A DNA stretch of 64,000 nucleotides from Kalaharituber pfeilii (Eukaryota > Ascomycota > Pezizomycetes > Pezizales > Pezizaceae), in assembly GCA_015179045.1 (NCBI GenBank), contig WHUZ01000055.1:186001-250000 (forward strand), written 5' to 3'. Shown piece by piece: positions 9,892 to 20,968 of the stretch. Both the position numbers and the translations under genes were made by a program. Numbering within the stretch: position 1 is the stretch's first letter; each line of letters starts with the position of its first letter. The notes beneath the pieces were generated by a model. It was not told where the DNA came from, ran no database searches, and saw nothing but the letters and a program-made list of their open reading frames with translations.

Positions 9892-11709
9892 ATGTTCGCT
9901 GTTCCCGGCTGGAACGTCCCCTCGTCCGCCCTCGCAACCCAGACTGCCGAACCCACACAGAGGAAGGCCGAACAAGCGAAATCCGCCAAGGAAAAGCAGA
10001 GGGCGGCAAAGAACAGCAACGGGGCGAACAAGACGCCCTTGGGCAAGCGGCGGAGTGCAAACGGTGATGATGGAGTGGAGGATGTGAAACCGGAGAAGTT
10101 AGAGGGAAAGAAGAGCAAAAGTAAGAGGAAAGAGAAGAAAAAGGATGATGGAGGAGTCAACGGGGTTAAGGTGACAGATGACAATCTGCAGGTGCTGTAT
10201 GAGAAGATTGTGGAGGGGAAGAGTGCTGCAGGAAGTGGTGAGGGTACTGTAAGAATATCGGGCAAGAAGAAGAGAAAGAGGAACAAGAAGGGACGAGACA
10301 ATTCTGGTCATGATGCTGGAGCAACTGGTACATCGAGATCCGGAGATGCGAAGGGTAAAAATGTTGCTTCCGTCGAACAATCTGCATCTACAATTGCCCC
10401 CACAGAACCCGCCTCTCAGCCCACCGATAGGCCTCCTCGGAAGAAACATAAGAAATCCAACGACAACAAAACCAACGACCCCCCCACTTCCCTCGACGAC
10501 TCCCTTCCAACACCTATCCCCGCTGCTGTGGTCCCCCTCTCCAACATCCCCGCCTTGACCCCCCTCCAACAGAAAATGCGCGCCAAACTCACCTCCGCGC
10601 GCTTCCGCCACCTCAACGAATCTCTCTACACCACTCCCTCTGCCACCTCCTTTGACCTTTTCCGGACCCACACAGATATGTTCAACGACTACCATGCTGG
10701 GTTCCGGCAGCAAGTCCAGGCATGGCCTGAGAACCCTGTGGATATATTCATTCGGCAGCTGATTGTGCGGGCAAAGATCCGTCCGCAACACAACGGCAAA
10801 CCCTCACATAAGATGCCTGCAGTACCGGAAGGGGACCTAAGGCCTCTCCCAAGACCACCGCCAACGTATACATGCACCATTGCGGACTTGGGGTGTGGCG
10901 ACGCCAAAATTGCGTCAACTCTCACCCCGCTTTCCAAGTCCCAGAACCTTAATCTCGTAATATTGTCTTACGACCTGAATAATGCCAGCAACCCCTCCTT
11001 TGTCACAGAAGCCGACGTTGCGAATCTGCCGCTCTTACCAGAGTCGGTAGATATCGCGGTATTCTGTCTCGCGCTCATGGGCACGAATTACCTAGATTTC
11101 ATAGAGGAAGCTTACAGGGTACTGAGAACAGGCGGCGAGCTTTGGATCGCTGAAATCAAATCTCGTTTCACCATACCCGACACAAACGGCCCCAACTCTA
11201 ACCATGCCGCAAAGAAAAACAAAAAGAAGAAAGCCGGCGCCGAAGACGACGACCTCCCACTCAACAAGGGCAAAATCGGTGTCAAGAAGCCTGACGAGTC
11301 GGGCGACTTTGACGACTTTGAGCTCGGAGATGATAATGGTAACCGGCCTCTAGAGGGCAATGACGGGGCGATATTACCAGAAGTGTACCGACCGTTCATT
11401 GCTGCGCTCGCGCGCCGGGGGTTTGTGTTGAGGAACGGGAGGGTGGATGATGGGAATAAAATGTTCGTCCGGATGGAGTTTTTCAAGCCCCGAGTCTCTG
11501 CTGGTAAGGGGAATAAGAAAGAGGCAGATGAGGAGGATCCGGATTATGATTTAAGGGGTGTTTCGAGAGGGGGGATGGGAGGGGGAAGGACAGGGAAGGC
11601 GGCGAAGGGCCCCGGTGGGGGAGGATGGGGATCGGAGGGTATGAGCGAGGAGGAGCTGAGGAAGTGGGAGCAGAGACTGCTGAAGCCGTGTGTATATAAG
11701 GTGCGGTAA
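9892..11709 (+). CDS. RRP8: Ribosomal RNA-processing protein 8 (25S rRNA m1A methyltransferase)
   Basis: Single exon, 605 aa. Rrp8 is a nucleolar SAM-dependent methyltransferase that makes N1-methyladenosine in helix 25.1 of 25S rRNA during 60S maturation. Seen: the N terminus MFAVPGWNVPSS typical of fungal Rrp8; a long Lys-rich disordered region (residues about 20-210); the family block LTPLQQKMRAKLTSARFRHL leading into LNESLYTT and DMFNDYHAGFRQQVQAWPEN; SAM motif I ADLGCGDAKIAS at about 331-342; SYDLNN (motif II) near 362; the DIAVFCLALMGTNY block near 385-400; and YRVLRTGGELWIAEIKSRF near 407-425. An extra charged insert (about 435-490, KKNKKKKAGAEDDD) precedes the last domain segment. It ends LLKPCVYKVR, the usual Rrp8 C terminus. 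All core motifs are intact. Confidence 0.95.
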   Translation: MFAVPGWNVPSSALATQTAEPTQRKAEQAKSAKEKQRAAKNSNGANKTPLGKRRSANGDDGVEDVKPEKLEGKKSKSKRKEKKKDDGGVNGVKVTDDNLQVLYEKIVEGKSAAGSGEGTVRISGKKKRKRNKKGRDNSGHDAGATGTSRSGDAKGKNVASVEQSASTIAPTEPASQPTDRPPRKKHKKSNDNKTNDPPTSLDDSLPTPIPAAVVPLSNIPALTPLQQKMRAKLTSARFRHLNESLYTTPSATSFDLFRTHTDMFNDYHAGFRQQVQAWPENPVDIFIRQLIVRAKIRPQHNGKPSHKMPAVPEGDLRPLPRPPPTYTCTIADLGCGDAKIASTLTPLSKSQNLNLVILSYDLNNASNPSFVTEADVANLPLLPESVDIAVFCLALMGTNYLDFIEEAYRVLRTGGELWIAEIKSRFTIPDTNGPNSNHAAKKNKKKKAGAEDDDLPLNKGKIGVKKPDESGDFDDFELGDDNGNRPLEGNDGAILPEVYRPFIAALARRGFVLRNGRVDDGNKMFVRMEFFKPRVSAGKGNKKEADEEDPDYDLRGVSRGGMGGGRTGKAAKGPGGGGWGSEGMSEEELRKWEQRLLKPCVYKVR

Positions 11710-13460
11710 CGGGAGTGGGAGTAGAATGGCACGAGCCCATGGGGAATGGGAAAAGTTTTCTTTTGCTGGGCAATTGCCATCATGTTTATGCTTAAGGCGT
11801 TCATATGATTCATACTTTATGCAGCTATGATGTATTTGTTTGAGATTCAGCGTTCAATAATTTCCGTCGGGGATCACATTACATTCTACTGCAAATATCT
11901 TTCTTTTTTTTTCTTGTGTCAATCTACTCCGACTGCGCAAGGTATGCGTTATGCCATGCACCAACTTATCCTTCAGGGTAATGAATATCCTTAACTCCAA
12001 TACCTCCCACCCAATGTGAATATGTGCCACATGAACAGATAAATATATACAGACATACAATGATACCAGCAACGCCCTCGCGCACGACAGAAAGCCCGTA
12101 TGATATATATCCAACGGCCCCGAGAACACTCCTTGTTCTATATACCCTATACTACATACATAATTACACAAGCACACCCACTTTCTCTCTCTCTCACATA
12201 TCTCCATCGACATGACATCCGCACTCCCTTCTCGGTGGTTAAACTATGCGTATAATGTTACCGCAGGTATGGATACACCAGACCTCAACGCTTAGAACCC
12301 CCGAAAACCCACATTCACGCGCACGCGCTTGACTGAACCTCTAACTCTCTTACTACGTAGCCCGCCCATCAACCCTTCAAACCAGAAGGCAACTGGAGCA
12401 AAAAAAAAAACAAAGGAGCGAGAGAAATAGTGAGAAAGGTAGGTAGGCAGGGTAACTCAAAACCTGATACAGATCATATATGTGCTTGGGCATTTTTACC
12501 TAGTATGTAGACCTAACGTTTTTTTTTATCCCTTGCCCTAAAGCGGGTTATGTACCTGTCTGTTTAACTACACAAGATGGATGGATATGGTATATGTGTA
12601 CCGACTTACTTTGTACGAGTACTGGATACGTCAATAAGGAGTAATTTGATACACCAGTATCCCTCAAGTTCCCATGCGGTCAATGTATTAAAAACCCCCC
12701 GATGCATAACGGCTTCGGTATGTGTTGGGTGGGTGTGGGGGGTTGCGGGGTGAAGAAGGTGAACCGTTAGCCCCACGAGACGAAACTGGGGAAATGAAAA
12801 AAAAAATAAATAAAAAATAAAAAATAAAAATGAAATAAAATAGTAACCTTCTTTCACACACACACACACACTCTCTCTCTCTCTTCTTGATCTTAACTTC
12901 TATGCAAAAGGGAACCGAAAACCAACCCGCCCCTCCCCCCGAACAAAAAAAAAAAAGAAAAAAAGAAAAAAAAAAACTATATCCTTTTTCCCCAATAATC
13001 GAATAAACAGAACATCCCGGAAAAATTATAAATATATATGCAAAACCGCAGCGTTACAAGTAGAGAGCGCGCGCGAGAGAGAGAGAGAGAGACATACATT
13101 AAGCTTTTTGGATCGGATTGATAACGAAAGAAAGAAAGAAAGAAAGGAAAGAAGCGATCATCACTGCTATTTCGCTGGTGTGTTGCCTGTTTATCTGATG
13201 AAGGAGGGGAAAAAAAAAAAAAAAAAAGGTTTTCTAGAATACTAAACTATTTACATACAAACCTAAAGCAAGTGCGGCCCCAATAAATGATATATACTAA
13301 ACATCGCCGCATTGAGTCCAAGATGCAGAAATGTCGACAAGGTTTTGATATATTATTTCTATGATACTCTGTAACTGAGAAGGAAATGGAAAGGATCGAG
13401 ATCACCAGCTCCATCATGTTTACCATATCAATCTTTCCATCTAATCTTCTCACAAATTAA
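11710..13460. other. 3' flank of RRP8 with dense microsatellites
   Basis: No gene seen. Simple repeats: A-rich (AAAAT)n at 12797-12841; (CA)n followed by (CT)n at 12855-12884; A-rich 12944-12976; (GC)n/(GA)n at 13068-13092; (AAAG)n at about 13126-13152; A18 at 13210-13227. Short frames in this stretch are repeat translations. Confidence 0.6.
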
Positions 13461-16400
13461 GAAAATTCCCTCCAAGATCTACCCAAATCAAGGCCCGTCG
13501 ATTCTCTATGAAAAGCCTCCAACCCCGCCCAATTCAAAACCCACGGATGCCTGACATGACGCAGATCAACCCCAACTCTGAAGCCACCCCTCCCCCAAGT
13601 CTCCTCACTATCCCCACCCGCCCACCCATCATCGGTCCACTAGCACAAACTCAGCGTCAACGACTTCTTACCCTTCTTCCCCAGAATATTCCCCTGGGGG
13701 CCATTGATTACCGGCCCCCACTACATAGCCCCCCGCCCCCTTGTCCATGCTGATGCAGCTGTTCTTTTCTTGACCCCTCCTCTGCAATGCTCCTCCGACT
13801 GCTTTTCTCGAGCTCCTCCAAACTTTACACGCTTCAATTTGCAGTTGTTGAATATTCCTCGTGCAGCTCCTCGTCTTCGCCAATTACCTCAAACCCTTAC
13901 CGTGAAACCATGACACCTTCAATTGAATGCCACAACCAACCGTCCGTAGCGGCACATCTCCGCACCAAAAGAAAAGCATTTTTAAAGAATCATGTGATAA
14001 ATGTAAATTTCAACCCTGCCATTGTTTTTATCCATTCTCGGGTGTAGCCCCAGTTCAAGTAAGTTGACGTTTGGGCAATTTCCCCCAATCCTTGCAAACT
14101 TTAGAAAAAAAAGACAGTACATAAAACTTTGCACAGGAAAGCTACTGGACGGCGTTGCTTGGAAAATCCCGCATAATTCTTTTTCGTATACCTCAAGAGC
14201 TCAGGTGAGAACTTCAGCAACCGTTCAAGGAAGGGATATTCGGAGTGGGGCGGGGAGGGGGATGTGTCCATATATGTATGGATATGTAGCTGTATCGTCG
14301 ATAAAAATATTCCTTTCACCGTTACTTGCTTTTCGCCTTGCTTTTCGACCTTGTATTAGAGCTTTTCCCATGAGCTCGCGTATGTATGTTATGTGCCATG
14401 CAAACGAGGCAGGGGAGGTCAAAACTCTTACCCCAAAAAAAAGAAAAAGAAAAAAAAAATTAACATCTATCGGCCATCAATTCCCCGCAGACTCCTGCAA
14501 CATTTGGCCAGGCATTCTCTTTTTGCAGGCTTGCCCTATATCCAAGAACCTCCTGGTAAATATAACTTGTGTAATACGGAATGCGGCGATATCCGCGTCA
14601 TGTAACTTGAGCACATCCTAGATATTTTCACGGAATCAAGACACACGTATCTTTCTGCCGCCTGAGTATCGAGTGCTGAATCTATCTCCTACCTACTGCT
14701 ACCTTACATGCAAAAGAGCCAGTGGAAGCCTGCCTTCTGGATAATCTTCACGTGTTCAACTACCAGTACATATTCTACCGGTCCTCACGTCAATGTACCT
14801 TCCATAGTATTGTACTATTATGGCCGAAAGGTATATGGTCCCAGGAAATGCCCTCGCCGATGCAATTTGTAAAATTCAGATCGAATGTCTGTTTTGCGGC
14901 GTTGTTGTGTAACAGTAACAAACCTTCATACCGGGCTGAAGAAGGAATTTGGCAAAAAATTGACAGTTCAGGTCCAAGCCGAAGATTTTCCCGTTCATGC
15001 AAGTATAGAACGCTTGATGATTAATGTCACAAAAAGCGACTAAACTAAATTTGAAAGATATTCTATGGCTCTGCCGATATTTATAAAATGACGACGATGA
15101 TGTTGGAGAACTTTAATTGAATTGCCGAATTCTTGGGTCCCCATAATTTTGCTGCCCAGATCGCATGTCTCAGAGTGTTTCTGGATGAAGTCCTGGCAAT
15201 ACAATAGCGTCCCCATATCTGCTGTTAACTTCAACACACATTCCCGTCACAAGTCAAATCGAAGTGTCGCAGACATAAACCCTGATGTTGGCACCTACCT
15301 CCGTAATCAGCACGACCGTTGGTTTTTATGATGCTATTCTTCCAAGAGCCTAATCTCTGCTGTTCATCAGTCATACCGGATCCAGCCAATGCCAGTACCA
15401 AGCACTGCAAGTGAGACTGCTTTTGTCGGTCATATTTCCAATTGGCCACCACACAGTGGTCGAAATCTATCCGCTGGACATGGCTATCTGGGTATATTGA
15501 TACATGTTAAATTGTGAAACTACACAATACCGTAATTCCATCCATGCACTTGGTTGGTAGAGTAGCCTCACTTATCTTATCAATCACATCAGTGACACTT
15601 CCTTTCAGCCTAAGTATGACTGCTATTTTGAAGTGACATCCCACGAGTCCCCTGGCGACCCCCACACATCAATTCCCCATTTTTCGATGTCTCACCGGGC
15701 GAGGCCTGATTAGGAGATGTTTAGGTTATGAAGTTCCAGTATGCCGGCACTGGGAGACCTGGCCTGGTACTCTAGTTGGAAAATTAGAAGCAGATTACCG
15801 AGAATCGACAGAGCCAAGGAACCATTCAATTTTGAATCGGCGAACGCCGGCATGATATTTGGCCTATGAGGTGTCACGCGGAGTAAGTATCATCAAGAGA
15901 AGCCGCCGCTCAATTGTACCGGTTGCGCCCCGACTCGTCATTCCTATACCGGGGATACTCAGTGTTATCAGATAATCGGGTCCCTCAGCAGAAGTGAGAT
16001 AGGTATGGAGAACTTGTTAACTAAAAGTGAGAAGCTCGCTTAGCCTTGATTTAGATGGAAGGGGGCGTGTCTCAAGACTAAGGTTTCATAGTTCATAAAC
16101 CATCTTAAATTGAAATATCTGATAAACGGAAAGATACTATCGAGTACATTTGATACCCTGCTGACTTCTGTTCAAAGAAGCAACAATATTCCAGTGGCGT
16201 CTCATAGCTATCAAATTGAAACAAAAGATATGGTCATATGTGATAATTAGAGACCCGGAGAGGGTGGCTAGTGGAACGCCCAGCCAACACCAGAAGTAAA
16301 CCCCTTTCCATCCCCTTGGTTGGGGGATCGCCTGCAGTCCAAGTAGTAACTTTGAACGGCCCTGAGTGGACGGTAGAGGTATTCGCGGCTACCAAAAAAT

Positions 16401-18720
16401 CCAAGTTCTAGGGCAGTCTTGACTAGGGTATCATATAAGGTCGATTTCGTCTGAAATCTCCTTGAACGGCGACGGTTGATGTGATATGATTAGGGCATGT
16501 AATTAATAATAGGTGCGATGGTCAGTGCCCATGCAACCAGACTAGTGCTCAATGTCTCTAGACATGCTCCAAATGTCGATCATCTTAACCATAGCGCTCG
16601 TAACCAGAATACCATCATTCAAGTGGCAGTTCGACGTAAATTCAGGTGCACTCCGTCACTAGATTAAGGCTCACTATTGAATTCGCAAGACGCCTTATAA
16701 ATTTGAGGAGATAGATGCCGCTTATGTAGTACTCTATTAGAGTAACTTCACAAAGTCCTACCAAAGAGTAAGGTAGCCTCGACAAAGAAACTTCAAAAGA
16801 GAGGAAGAGTATTTCCTTGATATGATTGTATAACTTGTCAACTGTGCTCGTGCATTCTCATTTTAGCTGAAAATTTTCGCTTCTACAACCGAATTGAACC
16901 ACGAAAAAGCAAATGTCGTGTGGTTCTTGTTCCCAGAAATGCCGTGTGTAACGTGTTCCCCGCAAAAACTTCGATTAATTAAATTAGTAGTCCAAGTGAT
17001 TGGCTGAGCCAAATTGGATCGCTGCGCAAGTTGGTAGAGCAAAAACAGATTAGCTTCAACTTGCATCCACTACTTCCCCGCATTTTGCCTGGCTGGGTGC
17101 CGGTCATCGAAAGCTGCAGGTATCCCCGCTGTTCCTTCCCCGACTAGACGCATATTTATTGGGACGGCAAAAAATGGTCGCGACCTGAAGTCAACAGTGA
17201 GGATGTGTGCCTAATTCCCAAATCTTCGTTGTCAGCTTAAGAATAACTCAAAGTTATATCTGAGGGAAGAAATGAGCCTATTTGGAAAGAATAATGGCGT
17301 TGAAAAAAGGTTAGTTTTGTTGTGAGTGAAACTTAATATGGTGGTCATCAGCATCATCATGCATGTGCGCACGCATCCATGCTTGATGCATGCGCCCATG
17401 TCTGGTTCGTCTCGTGAGCATGAACGTAAACCGTCTTTGAAGGAGTGCCAACACAATCCAAGTATGATGTTTAAACGCCGAAAGGTCCAAGCAACACCAG
17501 CCTCGAACCAAGCAACACGAAAGATGCTGGTACTGAGTCCCGCTATTTTGCAGAATACAGGACCTACCACAAATGCAAAGAATGAAGTGGTGCGTTTCAA
17601 GGAGGGGCATGTATAAAACCTTTCATTACGTGTCTTTCTTGTGCCCGTTAAGTGTCCAGAGTATGAAAATCTTTCTCCAGACAAATATCCCTCTTCTCTG
17701 CCTCCTTTGTCTTTGGCTTGTGAAATCAGCACTATCAGCATGGGTTTGTAACTGATCCAGGGGCTTGGAAACCAACAAAATCGGGTGCAGTTGACTCAAC
17801 CAATTATCTTGCTCCAGTTTTGGTAGGTCAATCACTGAAAGGGCTTTGAAGACGTCAGTAAAAAATTTTCGTCACCAAGGATTGGTACCAAGTTGAATAA
17901 GTGCATCCTTTTCCCCCCCTCAAAGCGTAATTCCATGAAGTCCTATGTAGAGCATTCTGAAACTTGTGAAGACAGAGAGGAAAATGCAAACTCGAAGTCA
18001 GTACCTTTACCTACTTCTTGTGACTAGCCTATAGTAAGGTAGTCTGATTGCAGTACCACTCGAAGAAGGCCAAAAGATTCCTTAATATAACAACTGCAAC
18101 GGGGTTTGATGCATCCTGCCAGTTTTGGAGGTATTATTGGATATAAAATATTTCACTCAATGATGCAGTCTGGTTTCAGTTATGCTTGTTCTCCACCCGC
18201 CGCATTATATTGGGGTGTCGCTTTGCTGGTTACAACGGACACATAGCAGCCGAGACGACTGGCCCGTAAATTGGAACGATGCGGAGACTACTCGTAATTT
18301 TATGGGTGTTTTAAACCAAAGTTGCATGCACTATCGGGACAAGCTCGCTTGACCACAGGCTGGTGCTGTCCAGAAACACCAGTAGAGAATGTATCCGATT
18401 GCTGAGTGTGAGTATTTAAGTTGTTTGGGGGTTTCTGCTCTACTTGCTTCAAAAAACCCGATGAGTGTAAAAAAGGCATTCTAAAAAAGTATTGTACTCG
18501 AGTGTGAAAAATGCTGCTCCCCACATGAACCGAAGCTGTTTTTGGATGTACCTTGTCAGGTGATCCATGATCAACGCACATGAGATCGCATTAACCGTTT
18601 TGAGTGAAAGAGGTTGCTGTTTTCCTTGAGGTAATCAGGTAAGGATTAACGAGGTGGCAATCTTCAAGAAAATTTGCCTCTAGCTGTCAGCGTCAGAGTG
18701 GCTCTGGGAGTCAAACCAGT
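13461..18720. other. Gene-poor spacer, about 5.3 kb
   Basis: I see no supported gene on either strand. The longest frame (199 codons at 14,022-14,621, plus) has no domain, uneven composition and an A-rich microsatellite inside it. From 15,500 to 16,800 stop codons are frequent in all frames. The stretch is not obviously transposon derived, but old relics too decayed to recognise are possible. Confidence 0.5.
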
Positions 18721-18873
18721 TCACCTCCAGAAGGCAGAACCGATGCTTCGTGACCCAGGTCGAAAGCTGTCTGGCTGCCTTTCACACACTCTTCCCCATG
18801 AGCATCTGAACAGGTGAAGCGACTCTTGCTGGGGGGGGAATCTGGCTGCCTGGGTGGGGCGGACACCAGCATG

Positions 18874-18874
<1 letters not shown>

Positions 18875-18904
<30 letters not shown>
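18875..18904 (+). repeat. G30 homopolymer
   Basis: Uninterrupted run of 30 G on the plus strand. It is G-quadruplex capable and difficult for sequencing, so its true length is uncertain. Confidence 0.9.
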
Positions 18905-19730
18905 CTAGTCATATGTAGTCTGGTTGGCAGTCATATTGAGGGGGGGGAGCCCAGGTGGCGGCCAGTGCATGGTTTTGTGCATGCGAAGGAGGGCCGACCA
19001 ACCAGAGCCGGCTGTGGCTTTTGGTTTAGCGCAAGAGCAGGCTTGGCGCGACGGAGCTGCCTGGCGAGGGTGGGCCGCCCAGGGGCAAGTTGTGGCAGCC
19101 ATCAGGAGGGCTCATGAGAAGAGAGAGCATGCACCATGGGGCCGGGCTGCCATGTGCAGAAGGCCGATGTATTATGTGTTCGAGCCAGATGGTGCTGGCG
19201 CGTCTGCGCAGGATGCTTTGGCGTACCGTACTTGGAGAGGTCCGAGGACTGTGTGATAGACGAGTGCTCTAGCGCAGGGCCAAGGCCGATGATGCGCATG
19301 CCTGCTTGCGGCCAATTGGGGCTCGCCTGCGTCGCTGCTGCAATGTCTGCCTGCCTGTCTGTCTGTCTGTATGTTCGTCCGTCCGTCCGTCCGTCTGTCT
19401 GTGTGTCTGTCTGTGTGTCTGTCTACCTGGGGGGTGCGGGCGTGTAGGCTATTAGCCAGAGGCCAGCCTATAATGTAATAGCCTGCACAGTGCTGTACTC
19501 TACGCTGCATGCCATATGATAGGGTACCTTCGCCCGACCCATTGTGCAGGCTGCACTCCGCAACGCTAGCCGCATTGTCGCCGCTGGGCCACCGCGGGTG
19601 CGTCGAACGGCCAGCGGCCGCACACCGTGAAAGCTGCGCTTTGCCGGCGGGCAGGCAAGCAGGCAGGAAGCAAGCCGCCCGCCCGCGCCGCCTCGCCTCG
19701 CCTCGCTGCCCTGCCCGCGACTCTCATCCC

Positions 19731-19793
19731 CACCTCCCCCTCCCCTCCCCTCCCCCTCCCCTCCCCCTCCCCCTCCCCCTCCCCTCCCCCAGC
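19731..19793 (-). repeat. (CCCCTCC)n tract, potential G-quadruplex array on the minus strand
   Basis: Irregular repetition of CCCTCCCC and CCCTCC. The complementary strand has many consecutive G4-5 runs spaced by one A, a strong quadruplex-forming pattern. Confidence 0.85.
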
Positions 19794-20063
19794 CGGGCGG
19801 ACTCTCCGGCGGCGTGCTCTCGTGCGCGGCATCGACGCACTCGGGCCACCGAGGCGGCCAGCACGACTCCTGAGCGCCCAGCAGCGAATCCCGCGCGCTG
19901 CTGCTGCTGCTTGTGCCTCCAGTTCTCGCATGAGGCAAGCCCCTCGCGCGTCGCTTGTGCATCGCCGCCTGTGCCATACTGCCCCTCGCTCTGCGTGCCC
20001 CTGCCCTACACACCCCTCGATCACCGCCCTCCACTCCCACCCCCTCGGTCCATACCCCCCTCA

Positions 20064-20127
20064 ACACCACCACCACCACCACCACCACCACCACCACCTC
20101 CACCTCCACCTCCACCACCACCACTAC
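20064..20127 (+). repeat. (CAC)n microsatellite
   Basis: Near-perfect CAC trinucleotide array followed by imperfect CCT/CAC units. It lies about 0.85 kb upstream of the transcription-factor start codon. Confidence 0.9.
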
Positions 20128-20968
20128 CCTCCCCCTCCGCCCCGGCCCTCCTCCAAGTCACGGACGCCGGCCCCGTCACGGTCGAGCAGTCGACTCCACA
20201 GTCATCACTTCCAGCCATTGCAGCGGGGGTCAGTGTACGTACTAGTATTCTCCATTACCTGCGATCATGTATTCACGTTCCCACCGTGCTCGCACATCAC
20301 GCTGAGAGAAATTTAAAAAAAGGAAAGACAGCAAAAGTAAAAACGAGAAAAAGAAAAGAGCATAAGAAGAAAAAAGCAGCAGAGGCAGCGAGAGACAGAG
20401 GAGAAAACGACTATCCCCCCCCCCCCCCCCCAAACAGAGCGTAGTAAAAGGCATACGGAGGTGACTTAGCAATAGCCCTCACCGCACCCGACACCGTCCC
20501 CTCCGCCCAATTGCTCTTTGTGAAGATTGAGGCAGCTTCCTTTGTGGCTCAATCCCTCGCCATCGAGCCCAGCAGCCCGCTCAAGCCCTGACCCCCATCG
20601 CCTCATACACGCGGCCAGAGGGCTCCCGCCAATTGCTCCCCCGAGAAAAGTGCTCGTCCCCCGCAGGCCTCCGAACGCGATCCCCAAGGGCGATACACTT
20701 ACCGTCTGCAAGCCAGCCCCCCCCCCCGCCAGCCCACCCCCCTCCCCCGCCACAAAGATTTTGGATACCTAGCAGCGTCTCCACAGTCACAACGGGAGGT
20801 AGCCCGGGGACGTCCAGTGCCTGTGACCGCGGCCTCGAGGGAGCGACCCTTCCCCCGCCCAGCCGCAGGCTCACGTCGACCTGTACAGTGCATACATACG
20901 CACATACATACCATTTCGTACCAACTACGTGCATCTCAAACGTGCATCTGGCTAGTTCATGGGTCACT

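Larger units (their letters stand above)
18721..20968. promoter_or_regulatory. G/C-skewed, repeat-rich 5' region of the zinc-finger transcription factor
   Basis: GC-rich block directly upstream of the transcription-factor ATG (20,969). In order: G30 run (18,875-18,904), a CTGT/CCGT array (about 19,345-19,425), (CCCCTCC)n (19,731-19,793), (CAC)n (20,064-20,127) and a C run (about 20,415-20,431). Long overlapping frames here are translations of these repeats. It probably holds the promoter and a long leader; the exact transcription start cannot be read. Confidence 0.5.

Noticed and set aside
14022..14621. 199-codon plus-strand frame
   Set aside because: No recognisable domain, irregular composition and an A-rich microsatellite within it; no splice partners.
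17020..17070. tRNA D-arm-like string GCGCAAGTTGGTAGAGC
   Set aside because: No matching acceptor stem or GGTTCRANTCC B box at the proper distance; not a tRNA gene and too weak for a tRNA-derived SINE.
19468..20444. Long overlapping open frames (over 200 codons) on both strands
   Set aside because: They are translations of (CAC)n, (CCCCTCC)n and related GC-rich repeats; both strands are open at once and no domain is visible.
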